64,000 nt of DNA from Phycisphaerae bacterium (GCA_026004655.1 BPJO01000001.1:248001-312000); one strand, 5' to 3'; shown: positions 1 to 8,244, numbered from the stretch's first letter. Program-made: numbers and translations. Notes: generated from the letters alone by a model not told the origin.

Positions 1-176
1 TACCGCTCGACCGCCGGGGTCGTCGGGTTCAGCTCGTCGGCCAGCGCTCGCCGGGACGCCGGGGAGGGGTCGTCGGCTGCCTCGAGTGCCCGGCGGAGGA
101 CCCGGTCGGACCGGACGAACGCGGCGCCCGGCGGGTCCCCGCCTTCGGCGCGGGCTGCCGCCTGGTTCAGCGAAGT
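1..176 (-). other. High-GC edge segment, probable foreign or chimeric coding sequence
   Basis: Counting A+T by line gives about 77-80% GC in 1-180, against about 65% in the next 60 bases and much lower values beyond. Read on the minus strand this stretch is open throughout. Almost every codon third position is G or C (GAC GAC CCC TCC CCG GCG, then GCG CTG GCC GAC GAG CTG), giving a peptide rich in Ala, Arg, Asp and Pro. This is the codon signature of a very high-GC genome. No family is recognisable in 58 residues. The plus-strand frame of the recombinase is also open here, but its residues do not resemble a recombinase. I infer a junction near 170-180, either a contig chimera or a real recombination point. 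Confidence 0.55.
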
Positions 177-657
177 GCTCCGCGCTCGCAGTGGCGTACG
201 CCAGAAGGCCGCTCAGGATCAAGCCAAGGAACTCCAACGCCAACTCACCCGCGCCCGACAGCAGCAGGATCAACTCCTCGACCTCCGCCTTGCGGGCGGC
301 GTCGATGACGACCTATACAACCGCAAGGGAATCGAACTCCGCGACCGCATCGCCGTTTTGAAGGCACAACTTGATCGCGTCGATGTCACACGCGGCCAGC
401 AGGCGGATCACACGATCAAAGTGTTCGAACTCTCACAAAGCCTGACCAAGCAATGGCTTACCGCCGACTACTCGGCCAAGCGTCAGATCCTCGATATCGT
501 GTTTTCGAACTTCGTGCTCGATGGCGTAAGTCTTTGCTACACAATGAGAAAGCCCTTCGCATTGCTCTGCGAAGGGCTTGTTGTTTCAAACAGCGGAGAG
601 GGGGGGATTCGAACCCCCGAAACGGTTTCCCGTTTACAGCATTTCCAGTGCTGCTGA
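175..657 (+). pseudogene. Large serine recombinase, C-terminal fragment
   Basis: The product matches the C-terminal end of large serine recombinases (resolvase/integrase family). It has a long alpha-helical coiled coil rich in Q, R and L (about residues 10-100), the block 'LRLAGGVDDDLYNRKG', then 'WLTADYSAKRQILDIVFSNF' and the family's usual ending 'MRKPFALLCEGL'. The catalytic resolvase domain and the zinc ribbon are absent; the sequence upstream is high-GC and unrelated, so this is a truncated remnant or is cut by an assembly join. The reading frame runs on into the antisense strand of tRNA-Ser before stopping. That is typical of an element integrated at a tRNA 3' end, where the natural stop is supplied by the host site. 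The GTG at 175 is only the first start codon in frame; a true start is not visible. Confidence 0.8.
550..579. terminator. Perfect 12-bp hairpin between convergent recombinase and tRNA-Ser
   Basis: Bases 550-561 (AAGCCCTTCGCA) are perfectly complementary to 568-579, with a 6-base loop TTGCTC; a weakly T-rich stretch GTTGTTT follows. The hairpin sits between the recombinase fragment (plus strand) and tRNA-Ser (minus strand), so it could end transcription from both sides. Part of the symmetry is forced by the conserved recombinase ending Lys-Pro-Phe...Glu-Gly-Leu, whose codons are themselves near-palindromic. The role as a terminator is an inference. Confidence 0.55.
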
Positions 658-680
658 TTCAACCACTCTCACACCTCTCC
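594..680 (-). tRNA. tRNA-Ser (anticodon GGA)
   Basis: Read on the minus strand this 87-nt sequence folds as a class II tRNA. The acceptor stem is GGAGAGG/CCTCTCC, the anticodon stem CAGCA/TGCTG encloses loop CTGGAAA (anticodon GGA, reading UCC), there is a variable arm of the long serine type, and the T-loop is GGTTCGAAT. The discriminator base is G, as required for serine. CCA is not encoded. Its 3' end faces the recombinase fragment, the usual orientation for integration at a tRNA. Confidence 0.95.
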
Positions 681-692
681 GGGTAGACATAC

Positions 693-721
693 AATCTAAC
701 ACGATATCCGTGTCGTCTCAA
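693..721 (-). promoter_or_regulatory. Sigma-70-type promoter of tRNA-Ser
   Basis: On the minus strand, TTGAGA (716-721) and TAGATT (693-698) are separated by exactly 17 bases. The -10 box lies 12 bases upstream of the mature tRNA 5' end, which places the start of transcription only a few bases before the tRNA. Both boxes deviate by one or two bases from consensus. Confidence 0.6.
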
Positions 722-849
722 TGTGGCAACCCTGCCTGATATAAACCGGGCATTCTGGACCGGCCGATCACACGGGTTTTTAAACTGGACTTCGGTATCG
801 ACGTGTCACGGATATTTTCAGTTCTGGTCGCTGAGGTTAAATTGGGGGT

Positions 850-1275
850 ATGCTTGCACATACTGCCAAAGGGAAAGTATTGCGTACGGAAGGTGAAACG
901 ATCGTTTTTCGCCCCGGGAACACCACTTATGAAATGTACCTTATCTGTCCGGACTACCGCGGGCCGGTCAACGAACCGGTGGAACTGGTCATTCGAGCTT
1001 CGGCCCGGAAGGTATATACGGTTCCGTCAGGGGGTTTATTTGTCTCTCCGATCATGGGTGTTCCCAAAATCGTGCAAGGTCGGGTGAAAGACCTAACGGA
1101 CGAGCAAATCACTTTAAATTGCGGGGTGTTAATCAACATCGCTTTACCGACAGTTCCCGGGGGTATCGAACTTGCGCGTGGTCCGATCGAAACCGGCGCG
1201 TTGGTCAATGCGGTGCTGCTCGCGGGTGCCCGCGCGGAATGGGTCGGGGAACCCGCGCAAGCACAGACTGGGTAG
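850..1275 (+). CDS. Hypothetical protein, beta-rich, 141 aa
   Basis: I do not recognise the family. The product is rich in Val, Ile, Gly and Pro with regularly alternating hydrophobic residues, suggesting a small beta-barrel or beta-sandwich. It has no signal peptide, no membrane helix and no Cys/His metal motif. A PilZ-like fold is conceivable from the size, but the diagnostic RxxxR and D/NxSxxG motifs are absent, so I do not call it. The ATG at 850 is preceded by GGGGG only one base away, so the ribosome site is poor. It is the first complete gene after the tRNA-Ser junction and is transcribed away from it. It could be a conserved lineage-specific gene. Confidence 0.6.
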   Translation: MLAHTAKGKVLRTEGETIVFRPGNTTYEMYLICPDYRGPVNEPVELVIRASARKVYTVPSGGLFVSPIMGVPKIVQGRVKDLTDEQITLNCGVLINIALPTVPGGIELARGPIETGALVNAVLLAGARAEWVGEPAQAQTG

Positions 1276-1295
1276 ACTGATATGTGAATGGAGAA

Positions 1296-1523
1296 TCAAT
1301 AATCCCCGATCAAGTCGTTGTGATATGAACAAAGCCACCAGACGGCCCCGCCGATCAGCAGACTGGCAAGGATCTTGCAACCCATCTGAGCCCAGCGTCC
1401 TTCCATCCCGTCAAAAAATGACTGATGGAGCAAAAAAAGACCAACACAACCTGCGATAGCGATCAAGAAACCCAGCGTCAGACGCCAGGCTAGCTCGACG
1501 AATTTGACCTTCGAACGTGTCAT
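1296..1523 (-). CDS. Small membrane protein, two helices, 75 aa
   Basis: The 75-residue product has two clear hydrophobic segments (about residues 12-31 and 48-64, the second ending in VWWLC), joined by a short polar loop with FFDGMEGRW. The N-terminus is basic (TRSKVK), predicting a cytoplasmic start. No family is recognisable. It is convergent with the upstream hypothetical gene and divergent from the SDR gene, with about 70 bases between its start and that gene. The coding call rests on the membrane-protein pattern and the lack of any competing frame. Confidence 0.55.
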   Translation of the reverse strand: MTRSKVKFVELAWRLTLGFLIAIAGCVGLFLLHQSFFDGMEGRWAQMGCKILASLLIGGAVWWLCSYHNDLIGDY

Positions 1524-1591
1524 ACAATCGAGTATCGGTCTGACCGGCTGCTTATCTGCAAAATCCGTAACATTTTCGTAGCTCGGGTCAT

Positions 1592-2389
1592 TTGGGATTT
1601 GACCGGAAGACGGTTATGTTTGAGCAGATGAAAGCGAAACAAGTTGCTATCGTGACAGGTGGATCCCGTGGAATCGGAAGGGCTATTGCAGTGGCGTTGG
1701 GTCGGGAGGGGTTTGACGTCGTGGTCAACTACGCCCGTTCGGCGCAGTCGGCCGAGGAAGTCAAAGCGGAGATCGAAAAATCCGGTTCGCGGGCACACAT
1801 TGTCCAGGCGGATATCTCGGTCCGACAAGATCGGGACCGGTTGGTCGATGAGACGATTAAAACTTTCGGACAGATCGATCTGTTGGTCAACAATGCCGGT
1901 GTTGCTCCGGACGTACGAGCCGACGTGCTTGAGGCCACCGAAGAATCGTTCGATCGGTTGATCAACATCAATCTGAAAGGTCCTTACTTCCTGACCCAAC
2001 GGGTGGCACGTCACATGGCCGAGCGTCGACAGGGAAAGATCATCAACATTACGTCGATTTCGGCTTACACCGCTCATACGCACCGTGGGGATTACGGTGT
2101 TTCAAAAGCAGGGTTGGCCATGATGACGCAGGTCTTCGCTGCTCGAATGGCCGAGTTCGGGGTCCATGTGTATGAGATCCGTCCGGGTGTGATTCAGACC
2201 GATATGACCGGACCGGTCAAGGAAAAATACGACGACCTGATCTTCAACAAAGACCTGACCCCGATCAAACGGTGGGGACAACCGGATGACGTTGCCCGTG
2301 CGGTCCTGGCGATCGCTAAAGATTATTTCCCCTTTTCCACCGGAGAGGTTTTCAATGTGGACGGCGGATTTGCTATGCGGCGACTCTGA
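1592..2389 (+). CDS. Short-chain dehydrogenase/reductase, FabG-like
   Basis: This is a classical SDR oxidoreductase of about 253-265 residues. The N-terminal Rossmann motif is TGGSRGIGR. The NNAG motif follows, then the catalytic Ser in NITSIS and the catalytic pair Tyr-x-x-x-Lys in YGVSK, and the substrate-loop motif [10 protein letters not shown]. The C-terminus FNVDGGF is the usual ending. Family members use NAD(P)H to reduce carbonyls, with 3-oxoacyl-ACP reductase as the best known role. The precise substrate cannot be read, because no other fatty-acid genes are adjacent. Three in-frame ATGs exist (1592, 1616, 1628); the folded domain starts at about 1634, so the true start is probably 1616 or 1628. 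The gene stands alone and converges with the MBL nuclease gene. Confidence 0.9.
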   Translation: MGFDRKTVMFEQMKAKQVAIVTGGSRGIGRAIAVALGREGFDVVVNYARSAQSAEEVKAEIEKSGSRAHIVQADISVRQDRDRLVDETIKTFGQIDLLVNNAGVAPDVRADVLEATEESFDRLININLKGPYFLTQRVARHMAERRQGKIINITSISAYTAHTHRGDYGVSKAGLAMMTQVFAARMAEFGVHVYEIRPGVIQTDMTGPVKEKYDDLIFNKDLTPIKRWGQPDDVARAVLAIAKDYFPFSTGEVFNVDGGFAMRRL

Positions 2390-2489
2390 TCAGAATTATC
2401 TCCGATGCATCATGTCGCAATTTCTACCTGATCGATCAAAAATATGGGAAATCGTTTCTGAGGACTGAACAACCTTCCGTTAGTCTCGT

Positions 2490-3881
2490 TCAACAAGAAT
2501 AGACTTCCGTTTCCAACGAAGGAATCGTACACCTCCCCATTCCTTTTTGAGTCAGTAATTGTGCCAAAGCCTGTTGTTGGTCGGTTTCGCCATGCACGAT
2601 CCAGGTCTCGGTCTCGGGCGAACAGGTCGGCGAAAGAAATGTCGCTAATTCCTGCCTATCGGCATGGGCACTCAACCCATGAATGGTTCGAATTTCACAG
2701 ACCACTTCATAAAAGCGATCGAATATTTTTACACGCTTTTGCCCGTCCTGCAGACGACGCCCTAGCGTGTCATACGGTGTCCATCCGACAAAGAGCACCA
2801 TATCCGTAGGTCTTTCCAACGACTGTTTCAAATGATGCAGCACCCGCCCGAACTCGCACGTCGGACTTGAAGCGATAATCACACACGGGCCTCGGTCCGA
2901 ATTGATCTGGCGGGATTGCTGGGACGATTTAGCCAGAATGATCCTACGGTGACCGAACAGGTCTTCCTGGCCAAACAAATCACGGGTTTGCTGATCGAAG
3001 TATTCCCGATGTCTTTCGGTTACATCAGTCATTTCAACACCCATCGGCGAATCAACGTAAATATTAATCGGACGAATCTTTCCTTCTCGGATGAACTTGC
3101 GCATGTACCACAGAACCGTCTGTGTTCTTCCAACCGCAAAACTAGGAATGATCAGACGCCCTTGACGGGTCACGACGGTTTGAACGGCATCGAGCAGTTG
3201 GGGTTCGATCTGATCGATGGCCCCGTGCGTTCTTCCACCGTAGGTCGATTCGGTAATGACAAGATCAAACCGACTTTGGATCGGTGAAGGATCATTGATG
3301 ATCGGGGTGTTGAATCGACCGAGATCACCGGTGAAAAGCATGGAACGTTTTTCCCCGGATTCGACCCATTCCAGCGTAACATAAGCGCTTCCCAAAATGT
3401 GTCCTGCGTCATGAAGCGCAACATTGATCCCCCCGATCTCAAAAATCCGACCGTAAGGAACGGTCCGAAACTGCTGAGCCGTCCGATGCACGTCGCTGAC
3501 GGTGTATAACGGTTTGACCTCGGGTTCACCCGGACGACGTTGGCGCCTGTTCAGGTACTCGGCGTCTTCCTGCTGGATTTCGCCTGCATCGGCCAACACA
3601 ACCCTGGCCACGTCGGCGGTGGCGTCGGTGCAATAGATAGGCACCTCATATCCGGCCCGGACGAGTACCGGCAGTTTTCCGCAGTGATCCAGATGCCCGT
3701 GCGACAAAACAATCGCAGACAAATCTTTCAGCGAATCGGGGACCCACTCATTAAAGGCACGCGATTGATCTCTTCGACCTTGGTAAAGCCCACAGTCCAA
3801 AAGAATCTTCTTTTCCCCGATCTGAATCAGATGCGAAGAACCGGTCACCGTTCGACAGGCCCCCAGAAATTGAATACGCAT
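2490..3881 (-). CDS. MBL-fold beta-CASP ribonuclease/exonuclease family protein
   Basis: This is a complete metallo-beta-lactamase plus beta-CASP protein of 463 residues, the family containing CPSF73-like RNA nucleases. The metal-binding motif is H61-x-H63-x-D65-H66, followed by DAGHILGSA and TGDLGR. The beta-CASP segment includes PSFAVGRTQ and YVDSPM, and the late motif GLSAHAD supplies another metal ligand. The usual family block 'IIAxSGMCxxGR' is altered to IIASSPTCEFGR. Members act in the cytoplasm on RNA ends. The full length and intact metal residues argue for an active enzyme; whether it matures or degrades RNA is not visible. It begins 101 bases downstream of the PilT-family gene on the same strand and may be co-transcribed with it. 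Confidence 0.88.
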   Translation of the reverse strand: MRIQFLGACRTVTGSSHLIQIGEKKILLDCGLYQGRRDQSRAFNEWVPDSLKDLSAIVLSHGHLDHCGKLPVLVRAGYEVPIYCTDATADVARVVLADAGEIQQEDAEYLNRRQRRPGEPEVKPLYTVSDVHRTAQQFRTVPYGRIFEIGGINVALHDAGHILGSAYVTLEWVESGEKRSMLFTGDLGRFNTPIINDPSPIQSRFDLVITESTYGGRTHGAIDQIEPQLLDAVQTVVTRQGRLIIPSFAVGRTQTVLWYMRKFIREGKIRPINIYVDSPMGVEMTDVTERHREYFDQQTRDLFGQEDLFGHRRIILAKSSQQSRQINSDRGPCVIIASSPTCEFGRVLHHLKQSLERPTDMVLFVGWTPYDTLGRRLQDGQKRVKIFDRFYEVVCEIRTIHGLSAHADRQELATFLSPTCSPETETWIVHGETDQQQALAQLLTQKGMGRCTIPSLETEVYSC

Positions 3882-3982
3882 GCCGAAAGTGTATACACCC
3901 TCGAACGAATTGCGAACTCACTCCGACGGCACGGTTCACGCATTTCGGTCGGTGAGACGCAACAGACCATAACCACCGACGG

Positions 3983-5158
3983 TCATCTGAGCCGGGTATC
4001 GCTGTTGCCGATCCCGCGAAGTGCCAACGTAAGGGCATCCACATTGGAAGCCAACCGTTTGGCTTCATTGACATCAATGATCTGGCGTTGGAATAGCTCT
4101 ACCAGGTGTTGATCGAAACTCTGGCTGCCCGCTTCTTTGTTTCCGACACAACCCTTCAGCTTATCAAACTCACCATCCAGGATGTACTTCTGAACCAATG
4201 GGGTTTTGATCATGATTTCGATGACCGGAACACGTCCCTTTTCGTTGCGCTTTTTGGCCAGCCTTTGGCAAATGATCGCATTGAGGTTTAGCGCCAATTG
4301 TTGTTGCATCAGCTCCTTCTGATCCGGATCAAACAGCGAAACGATACGTTGGACGGCCATCGACGCATTGGTGGCATGGATCGTGGTAAAGACCAGGTGC
4401 CCCGTATCGGCAGCCCGCAAAGCGGTCATCAGAGAAAAAGTATCCCGGATTTCTCCGATCAGAAGTGTATCCGGGTCCTGACGCATTGCCGACTTAAGCG
4501 CGTATTCATAACTTTCGGTATCAGTCCCCACCTCAACCTGACTGACTAATGATTTGATGTTTTCGTGCTGATACTCGATCGGGTCTTCAATGGTAATAAT
4601 CCGTTCGGATCGCGTCCGGTTGATCTTGCCGATAATGGCAGCCAGCGTGGTCGATTTACCCGAACCGGTGGTCCCTGCCACCACAACGATTCCTCGGTGG
4701 TAGTCGGCCAGGGATTCCACGACGGGCGGTAGATTCAGTTCCGCAAAGTTCGGGATTTTGGTGACGATCCGACGCATGACCACCGCATACCGCATCCGGG
4801 AATGAAACAGGCTCACCCGAAACCGAGCTGTTCCGTCCGGCATTGCATAAGCACAATCTGCAGCACCCCGATGCTCGAGATTATGAAGCACATCCTCTTT
4901 CCCTTGGGCCAGTTCCCGTACCATTTCCGCCATAGCATCATCGGTCAACGGGGGGCAATCCAGAAACCTCGCCCGTCCGTCCACCCGAATCATCGGGATC
5001 GAACCGGCCTGCAGGTGGAGGTCTGAACCGTTGACCTTGATCACCGTCTTCAGGAAATCACGAAGTTTCAGCGTTCGTTCTTCGACGTGAATCTGCGGCT
5101 GGGGTTCCGTGTAATCTACTGCAGGGGCGTTTTCCTTGAAATCCGAAATGTTCGACAT
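3983..5158 (-). CDS. pilT: PilT/PilU-family type IV pilus retraction ATPase
   Basis: This is a secretion-superfamily hexameric ATPase that disassembles type IV pili at the inner membrane. The N-terminal PAS-like domain has SDLHLQAG. Walker A is GTTGSGKST (about 162-170), the Asp box carries TIEDPIEYQH, the Walker B region is DTLLIGEIRD (about 230-239), and the His box follows as TIHAT. The C-terminal segment IKTPLVQKYILDGEFDKL resembles PilU as much as PilT, and the PilT motif AIRNLIRE is not conserved. The ATG at 5158 is chosen because GAGGAG lies 5 bases upstream; an in-frame start at 5191 lacks this. No other pilus genes are in the window. Confidence 0.9.
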   Translation of the reverse strand: MSNISDFKENAPAVDYTEPQPQIHVEERTLKLRDFLKTVIKVNGSDLHLQAGSIPMIRVDGRARFLDCPPLTDDAMAEMVRELAQGKEDVLHNLEHRGAADCAYAMPDGTARFRVSLFHSRMRYAVVMRRIVTKIPNFAELNLPPVVESLADYHRGIVVVAGTTGSGKSTTLAAIIGKINRTRSERIITIEDPIEYQHENIKSLVSQVEVGTDTESYEYALKSAMRQDPDTLLIGEIRDTFSLMTALRAADTGHLVFTTIHATNASMAVQRIVSLFDPDQKELMQQQLALNLNAIICQRLAKKRNEKGRVPVIEIMIKTPLVQKYILDGEFDKLKGCVGNKEAGSQSFDQHLVELFQRQIIDVNEAKRLASNVDALTLALRGIGNSDTRLR

Positions 5159-5329
5159 AATCACTCCTCGATGGTGCAAATCCGGGGGCAACGGCTCGGG
5201 ACAGAATCCGATGACTTAAAGTTCCATTATAACCGGGTCAACAGAAAGTCATAAAATCAATTCTGTGGGAAGACCCCCGACGATCGATCGGCTCCCTCAG
5301 AAAATAAATTGACACACACCATTACTGCT

Positions 5330-6391
5330 TCAAATACTGCCCAATCGGGAACGAACGAACTCCGCACGGGCCGACCGTCGGGCGTCGCCTTCCACTTTAC
5401 GAGACAGCATTTTCTGCAAATGTGCCGGCTGAGACATCAACAACAGTTCGTTCAGCAGCCTCATCTCGATCCCCTTGAGTCGTCCAAGATTCACACCCAT
5501 CCGAATATGACTGAGCTGTTGAAGCACTTCATCGCTGGTCAACAGACGCGCCGACCGCAAGATACCTAGTGCCCGGAACACCCGGTCATCCAATGCCATC
5601 GTCCTTTCGTTCAATAACGTCCGACGGGCGTGATGCTCGTAGTCGATGATCTTCGGAATTACAACTTGCTTGAAATCTTGGATAATCTCTTCCTCGACCT
5701 TGCCGAGGGTTGTCTGGTTGCTGATCTGATAAAAGTCGCCTGTGGCTTCGGTTCCTTCCCCGTACAGACCGCGAACCGCCAAACGAAGATCCTTGGCAGC
5801 CCGGAAGACCTTTTCGATCTCGCCGGTCAATTTCAGGGCCGGAAGGTGCAACATCACGCTCACTCGTATCCCCGTTCCGACGTTTGTCGGACACGCAGTG
5901 AGGTATCCGAAGGGAGGTTGAAAGGCAAAGTCCAGAACGCTTTCCAGTGCGTCATCGATCGCGTTGATCTGCTCCCAGGCTTCTTCAAGCTGCAAACCGG
6001 ACCGAAGCACCTGGATCCGAAGATGATCTTCTTCATTGACCATGATCGAAACGGATTCATCCCCCCCGATAGCAACACCACGTGATCCCTCGGCGTTGGC
6101 GTGAGGTTTACTGATCAGATGTCGTTCGACCAGCAGTTGGCGGTCGATCTCGGGTGCATCCGCAAGATTCACATAAAACAACTGTTCTGTGATTTTGCCC
6201 GCGTTGGCGAGAATCGCATTTCGAACCTTTTGCTCGATCGTCGTTCGTTGAGCACGCGTACAGCGGGAAAGAAAATGATACCCGGAAATGTTCCTGGCCA
6301 GACGAATTCGCGACGAGATGACAATCTCACTCATAGGTCCTTCGCCTCGCAACCATTCGCCAGCCCTGGATGTCAGATCACTTAGTTTCAT
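5330..6391 (-). CDS. mcsB: Protein arginine kinase McsB
   Basis: This is an ATP:guanido phosphotransferase-fold enzyme that phosphorylates arginine side chains in proteins. In Firmicutes the mark sends proteins to ClpCP. The ATP-binding SSRIRLARN motif is at the N-terminus, the catalytic acidic stretch is N119-E-E-D-H, and the catalytic Cys167 lies in CPTNVGTG, the same position as in Bacillus McsB. The C-terminus carries an Arg-rich stretch (EGDARRSARAEFVR) resembling the phosphoarginine-sensing region. The length of 353 residues is normal. The gene overlaps the end of mcsA by 14 bases, which implies translational coupling. No ctsR or clpC is adjacent, unlike the Firmicutes operon. Confidence 0.95.
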   Translation of the reverse strand: MKLSDLTSRAGEWLRGEGPMSEIVISSRIRLARNISGYHFLSRCTRAQRTTIEQKVRNAILANAGKITEQLFYVNLADAPEIDRQLLVERHLISKPHANAEGSRGVAIGGDESVSIMVNEEDHLRIQVLRSGLQLEEAWEQINAIDDALESVLDFAFQPPFGYLTACPTNVGTGIRVSVMLHLPALKLTGEIEKVFRAAKDLRLAVRGLYGEGTEATGDFYQISNQTTLGKVEEEIIQDFKQVVIPKIIDYEHHARRTLLNERTMALDDRVFRALGILRSARLLTSDEVLQQLSHIRMGVNLGRLKGIEMRLLNELLLMSQPAHLQKMLSRKVEGDARRSARAEFVRSRLGSI

Positions 6392-6887
6392 TCGCTTCCG
6401 CCTGTCGAATCTGATCCCTCAACTTAGCCGCACGCTCATAATCCTCAGCCTCGACCGCCCGGGCCAATTCACCCCGGAGTCGTTCGATATCCGGTCCCCT
6501 TCTCTTAACCGGGACACCCACCGCCCCGCGTCGGGTTGGAACTTTACCCACATGATGGGTGGCCCCTTCATGTGCTCTCTGGATCAAGGGGGATAATTCC
6601 CGTTCAAACACCTTATAATCATGTTCACACCCCAGAAGCCCCCCCTGCCTGAACTCCGCCCAGGTGATGCCACAATTCTCACATTGCAGCGTCTGCTCAC
6701 GGGCGATCCCGGAATGAGCCATGACAAAGTTCGTCAGCAATTCGTTGATCGGCTGATGACCTTTGACCGAACCGATTCCTTCCAGCTGTGACGCGCACTG
6801 CTCACAGAGATGTTTTTCGAGCTTTTTGCCACCTTTGATCTCGGTCAGGTGAACCGTCGCCAGATTGTTACAGTTGTCACATTTCAT
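6378..6887 (-). CDS. mcsA: McsA-like zinc-finger activator of McsB with UVR motif
   Basis: McsA binds and activates McsB. Two zinc-binding segments are visible: C3-x-x-C6 with C28-x-x-C31, and C69-x-x-C72 with C87. In the second site the expected fourth Cys is missing and the sequence reads GCEHDY, so His89 may replace it. The C-terminal UVR helical motif (GPDIERLRGELARAVEAEDY, then ERAAKLRDQI) is the same interaction motif found in UvrB and ClpC. The start at 6887 (MKCDNC) matches the family; an upstream ATG at 6923 would add 12 unlikely residues. The stop codon lies inside the start of mcsB. Confidence 0.9.
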   Translation of the reverse strand: MKCDNCNNLATVHLTEIKGGKKLEKHLCEQCASQLEGIGSVKGHQPINELLTNFVMAHSGIAREQTLQCENCGITWAEFRQGGLLGCEHDYKVFERELSPLIQRAHEGATHHVGKVPTRRGAVGVPVKRRGPDIERLRGELARAVEAEDYERAAKLRDQIRQAEANETK

Positions 6888-6988
6888 GAGTTTTACCGAT
6901 TCGAACCACCAAACATGATCCAAATAATCGTATGAATGCCCTTATGACCCGTCAACCAACCCGAACGCATCAGCCCTCTTCAACCTTT

Positions 6989-7351
6989 TCAGGGTCTGAA
7001 CAAGGCACTGCAACCCGGCGCTTCGGTGATTTCGACCGAAATCAGTCGCACCTCTGCGGGAAGAGTCAACGATCGGGCCACCTGATAAGCGATATTCTCT
7101 GCACTCGGATTCAATCGGCTGAATGCCTCGGTCTCATTGAGATGACGATTGTTCCATTGGACCAGTACCCCCTCCAACTGTTTTTCCAGTCGATGAAAAT
7201 CCATAACAAAACCCGAACCGTCCAGTCCGTCGGCTCCGACCGTTACCGTGACGGTCCAATTGTGTCCGTGAAGCGGTTCCAGCGTACCGTCGGGTAATCG
7301 AACCTGATGGGCAGCACAAAATGTCCTTTGAATCCGAATCTCGTATGGCAT
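6989..7351 (-). CDS. 6-pyruvoyl-tetrahydropterin synthase/QueD-family protein, Cys-less variant
   Basis: The T-fold PTPS family includes PTPS (biopterin), QueD (7-deazaguanine and queuosine synthesis) and PTPS-III (folate). Zinc ligands His15, His28 and His30 are visible in FCAAHQ and LHGHNW, and the C-terminal VEITEAPGCSA block carries the conserved Glu. The usual catalytic Cys of CxxxHGH is replaced by Leu24, with Glu25 next to it. PTPS-III enzymes also replace this Cys with Glu, so the reaction may differ from classical QueD. Length 120 is typical. It follows mcsA by about 100 bases upstream on the same strand and is divergent from the next gene. Substrate assignment is open. Confidence 0.85.
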   Translation of the reverse strand: MPYEIRIQRTFCAAHQVRLPDGTLEPLHGHNWTVTVTVGADGLDGSGFVMDFHRLEKQLEGVLVQWNNRHLNETEAFSRLNPSAENIAYQVARSLTLPAEVRLISVEITEAPGCSALFRP

Positions 7352-7425
7352 GAAAATCAGTTTACACGAACCAGTCGCGAATGGTTCTTTTTGCGTTCTT
7401 CCGGATCAACAAGTTTAATAGAGTC

Positions 7426-8244
7426 ATGTCCGATCCTGTGGTGTCGATACCGGCTAACAAGATTATCCGAATCGCCAGACGATTCTCGATGGTCTCCTTG
7501 ATCCTGAGAATCGCGATCCTTCTGGTCGTGACCGGTGGTTTTATTCTGATCAGCCTGGGACAAGCGGTCTGGGGAGGGGCGTTGATGGCGGGAAGTTTGG
7601 CGGTACTTTTTTTTCTGGGAGGTCGAAGTGTCCGTGCGCATCAGGACCTTACCCGCACCAGCTTTTTGATCGAAAGTCGTCGGTTCGAAGAAGCGGAGAA
7701 AAGCCTTCTGCAGTCGATCAACCGTTTTACACTCCATCGTGCCCCCCGACTGGGAATGCTCCAAAATCTGGCAGCACTTCGTCACGCACAGAAACAGTAC
7801 GTCGAATCCGCGTTGTTGATTGACGAACTTCTATGTCAACAGAGACTTGACTCGGGTTTGAGACAAAGCCTTCTGCTGATGCGCGCGGAGTGCGCCCTGG
7901 AAATGAATGATCTTTCGTCAGCCCATTCTGTCTTGTCAGCCGTTTCTTCGGACATGACCGTTCGTGACCGACTGAAATTTTTGGAATTACAGGTGGATTA
8001 CTGCGCTCGGATCTCGGCATGGGGTTGCGTGACAGAATCCCTACCTCACAAGATCGAACTCGTCGAGCTGATGCCTGCCTGGTCCGCGGCGAGGGTCCAG
8101 GCGATCATGGCGTTGTCGGCATTGAAGACCGGGCAAACGGACTGGGCGCGTTGGTTGAAACGTCGTGCTGAGTTGCTCGGCGACGTACGGTCGATCATCG
8201 AATCCCGATCTTTCCTGCAGGAATTGTGGGGTGAACTTCGATGA
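7426..8244 (+). CDS. Membrane protein with tetratricopeptide-like helical domain
   Basis: I recognise no named family. After a short basic N-terminus come two closely spaced membrane helices (about residues 22-60 from the chosen start, including ILLVVTGGFILIS and GSLAVLFFLGG). A soluble all-helical region of about 200 residues follows, with TPR-like periodicity (LESRRFEEAEKSLLQSI, then YVESALLIDELL, then SSAHSVLSAV). It probably anchors a TPR scaffold at the membrane. I prefer ATG 7426 (MSDPVV); an in-frame ATG at 7381 would add MVLFAFFRINKFNRV. The stop overlaps the next gene's start in an ATGA, so the pair is translationally coupled. Confidence 0.7.
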   Translation: MSDPVVSIPANKIIRIARRFSMVSLILRIAILLVVTGGFILISLGQAVWGGALMAGSLAVLFFLGGRSVRAHQDLTRTSFLIESRRFEEAEKSLLQSINRFTLHRAPRLGMLQNLAALRHAQKQYVESALLIDELLCQQRLDSGLRQSLLLMRAECALEMNDLSSAHSVLSAVSSDMTVRDRLKFLELQVDYCARISAWGCVTESLPHKIELVELMPAWSAARVQAIMALSALKTGQTDWARWLKRRAELLGDVRSIIESRSFLQELWGELR

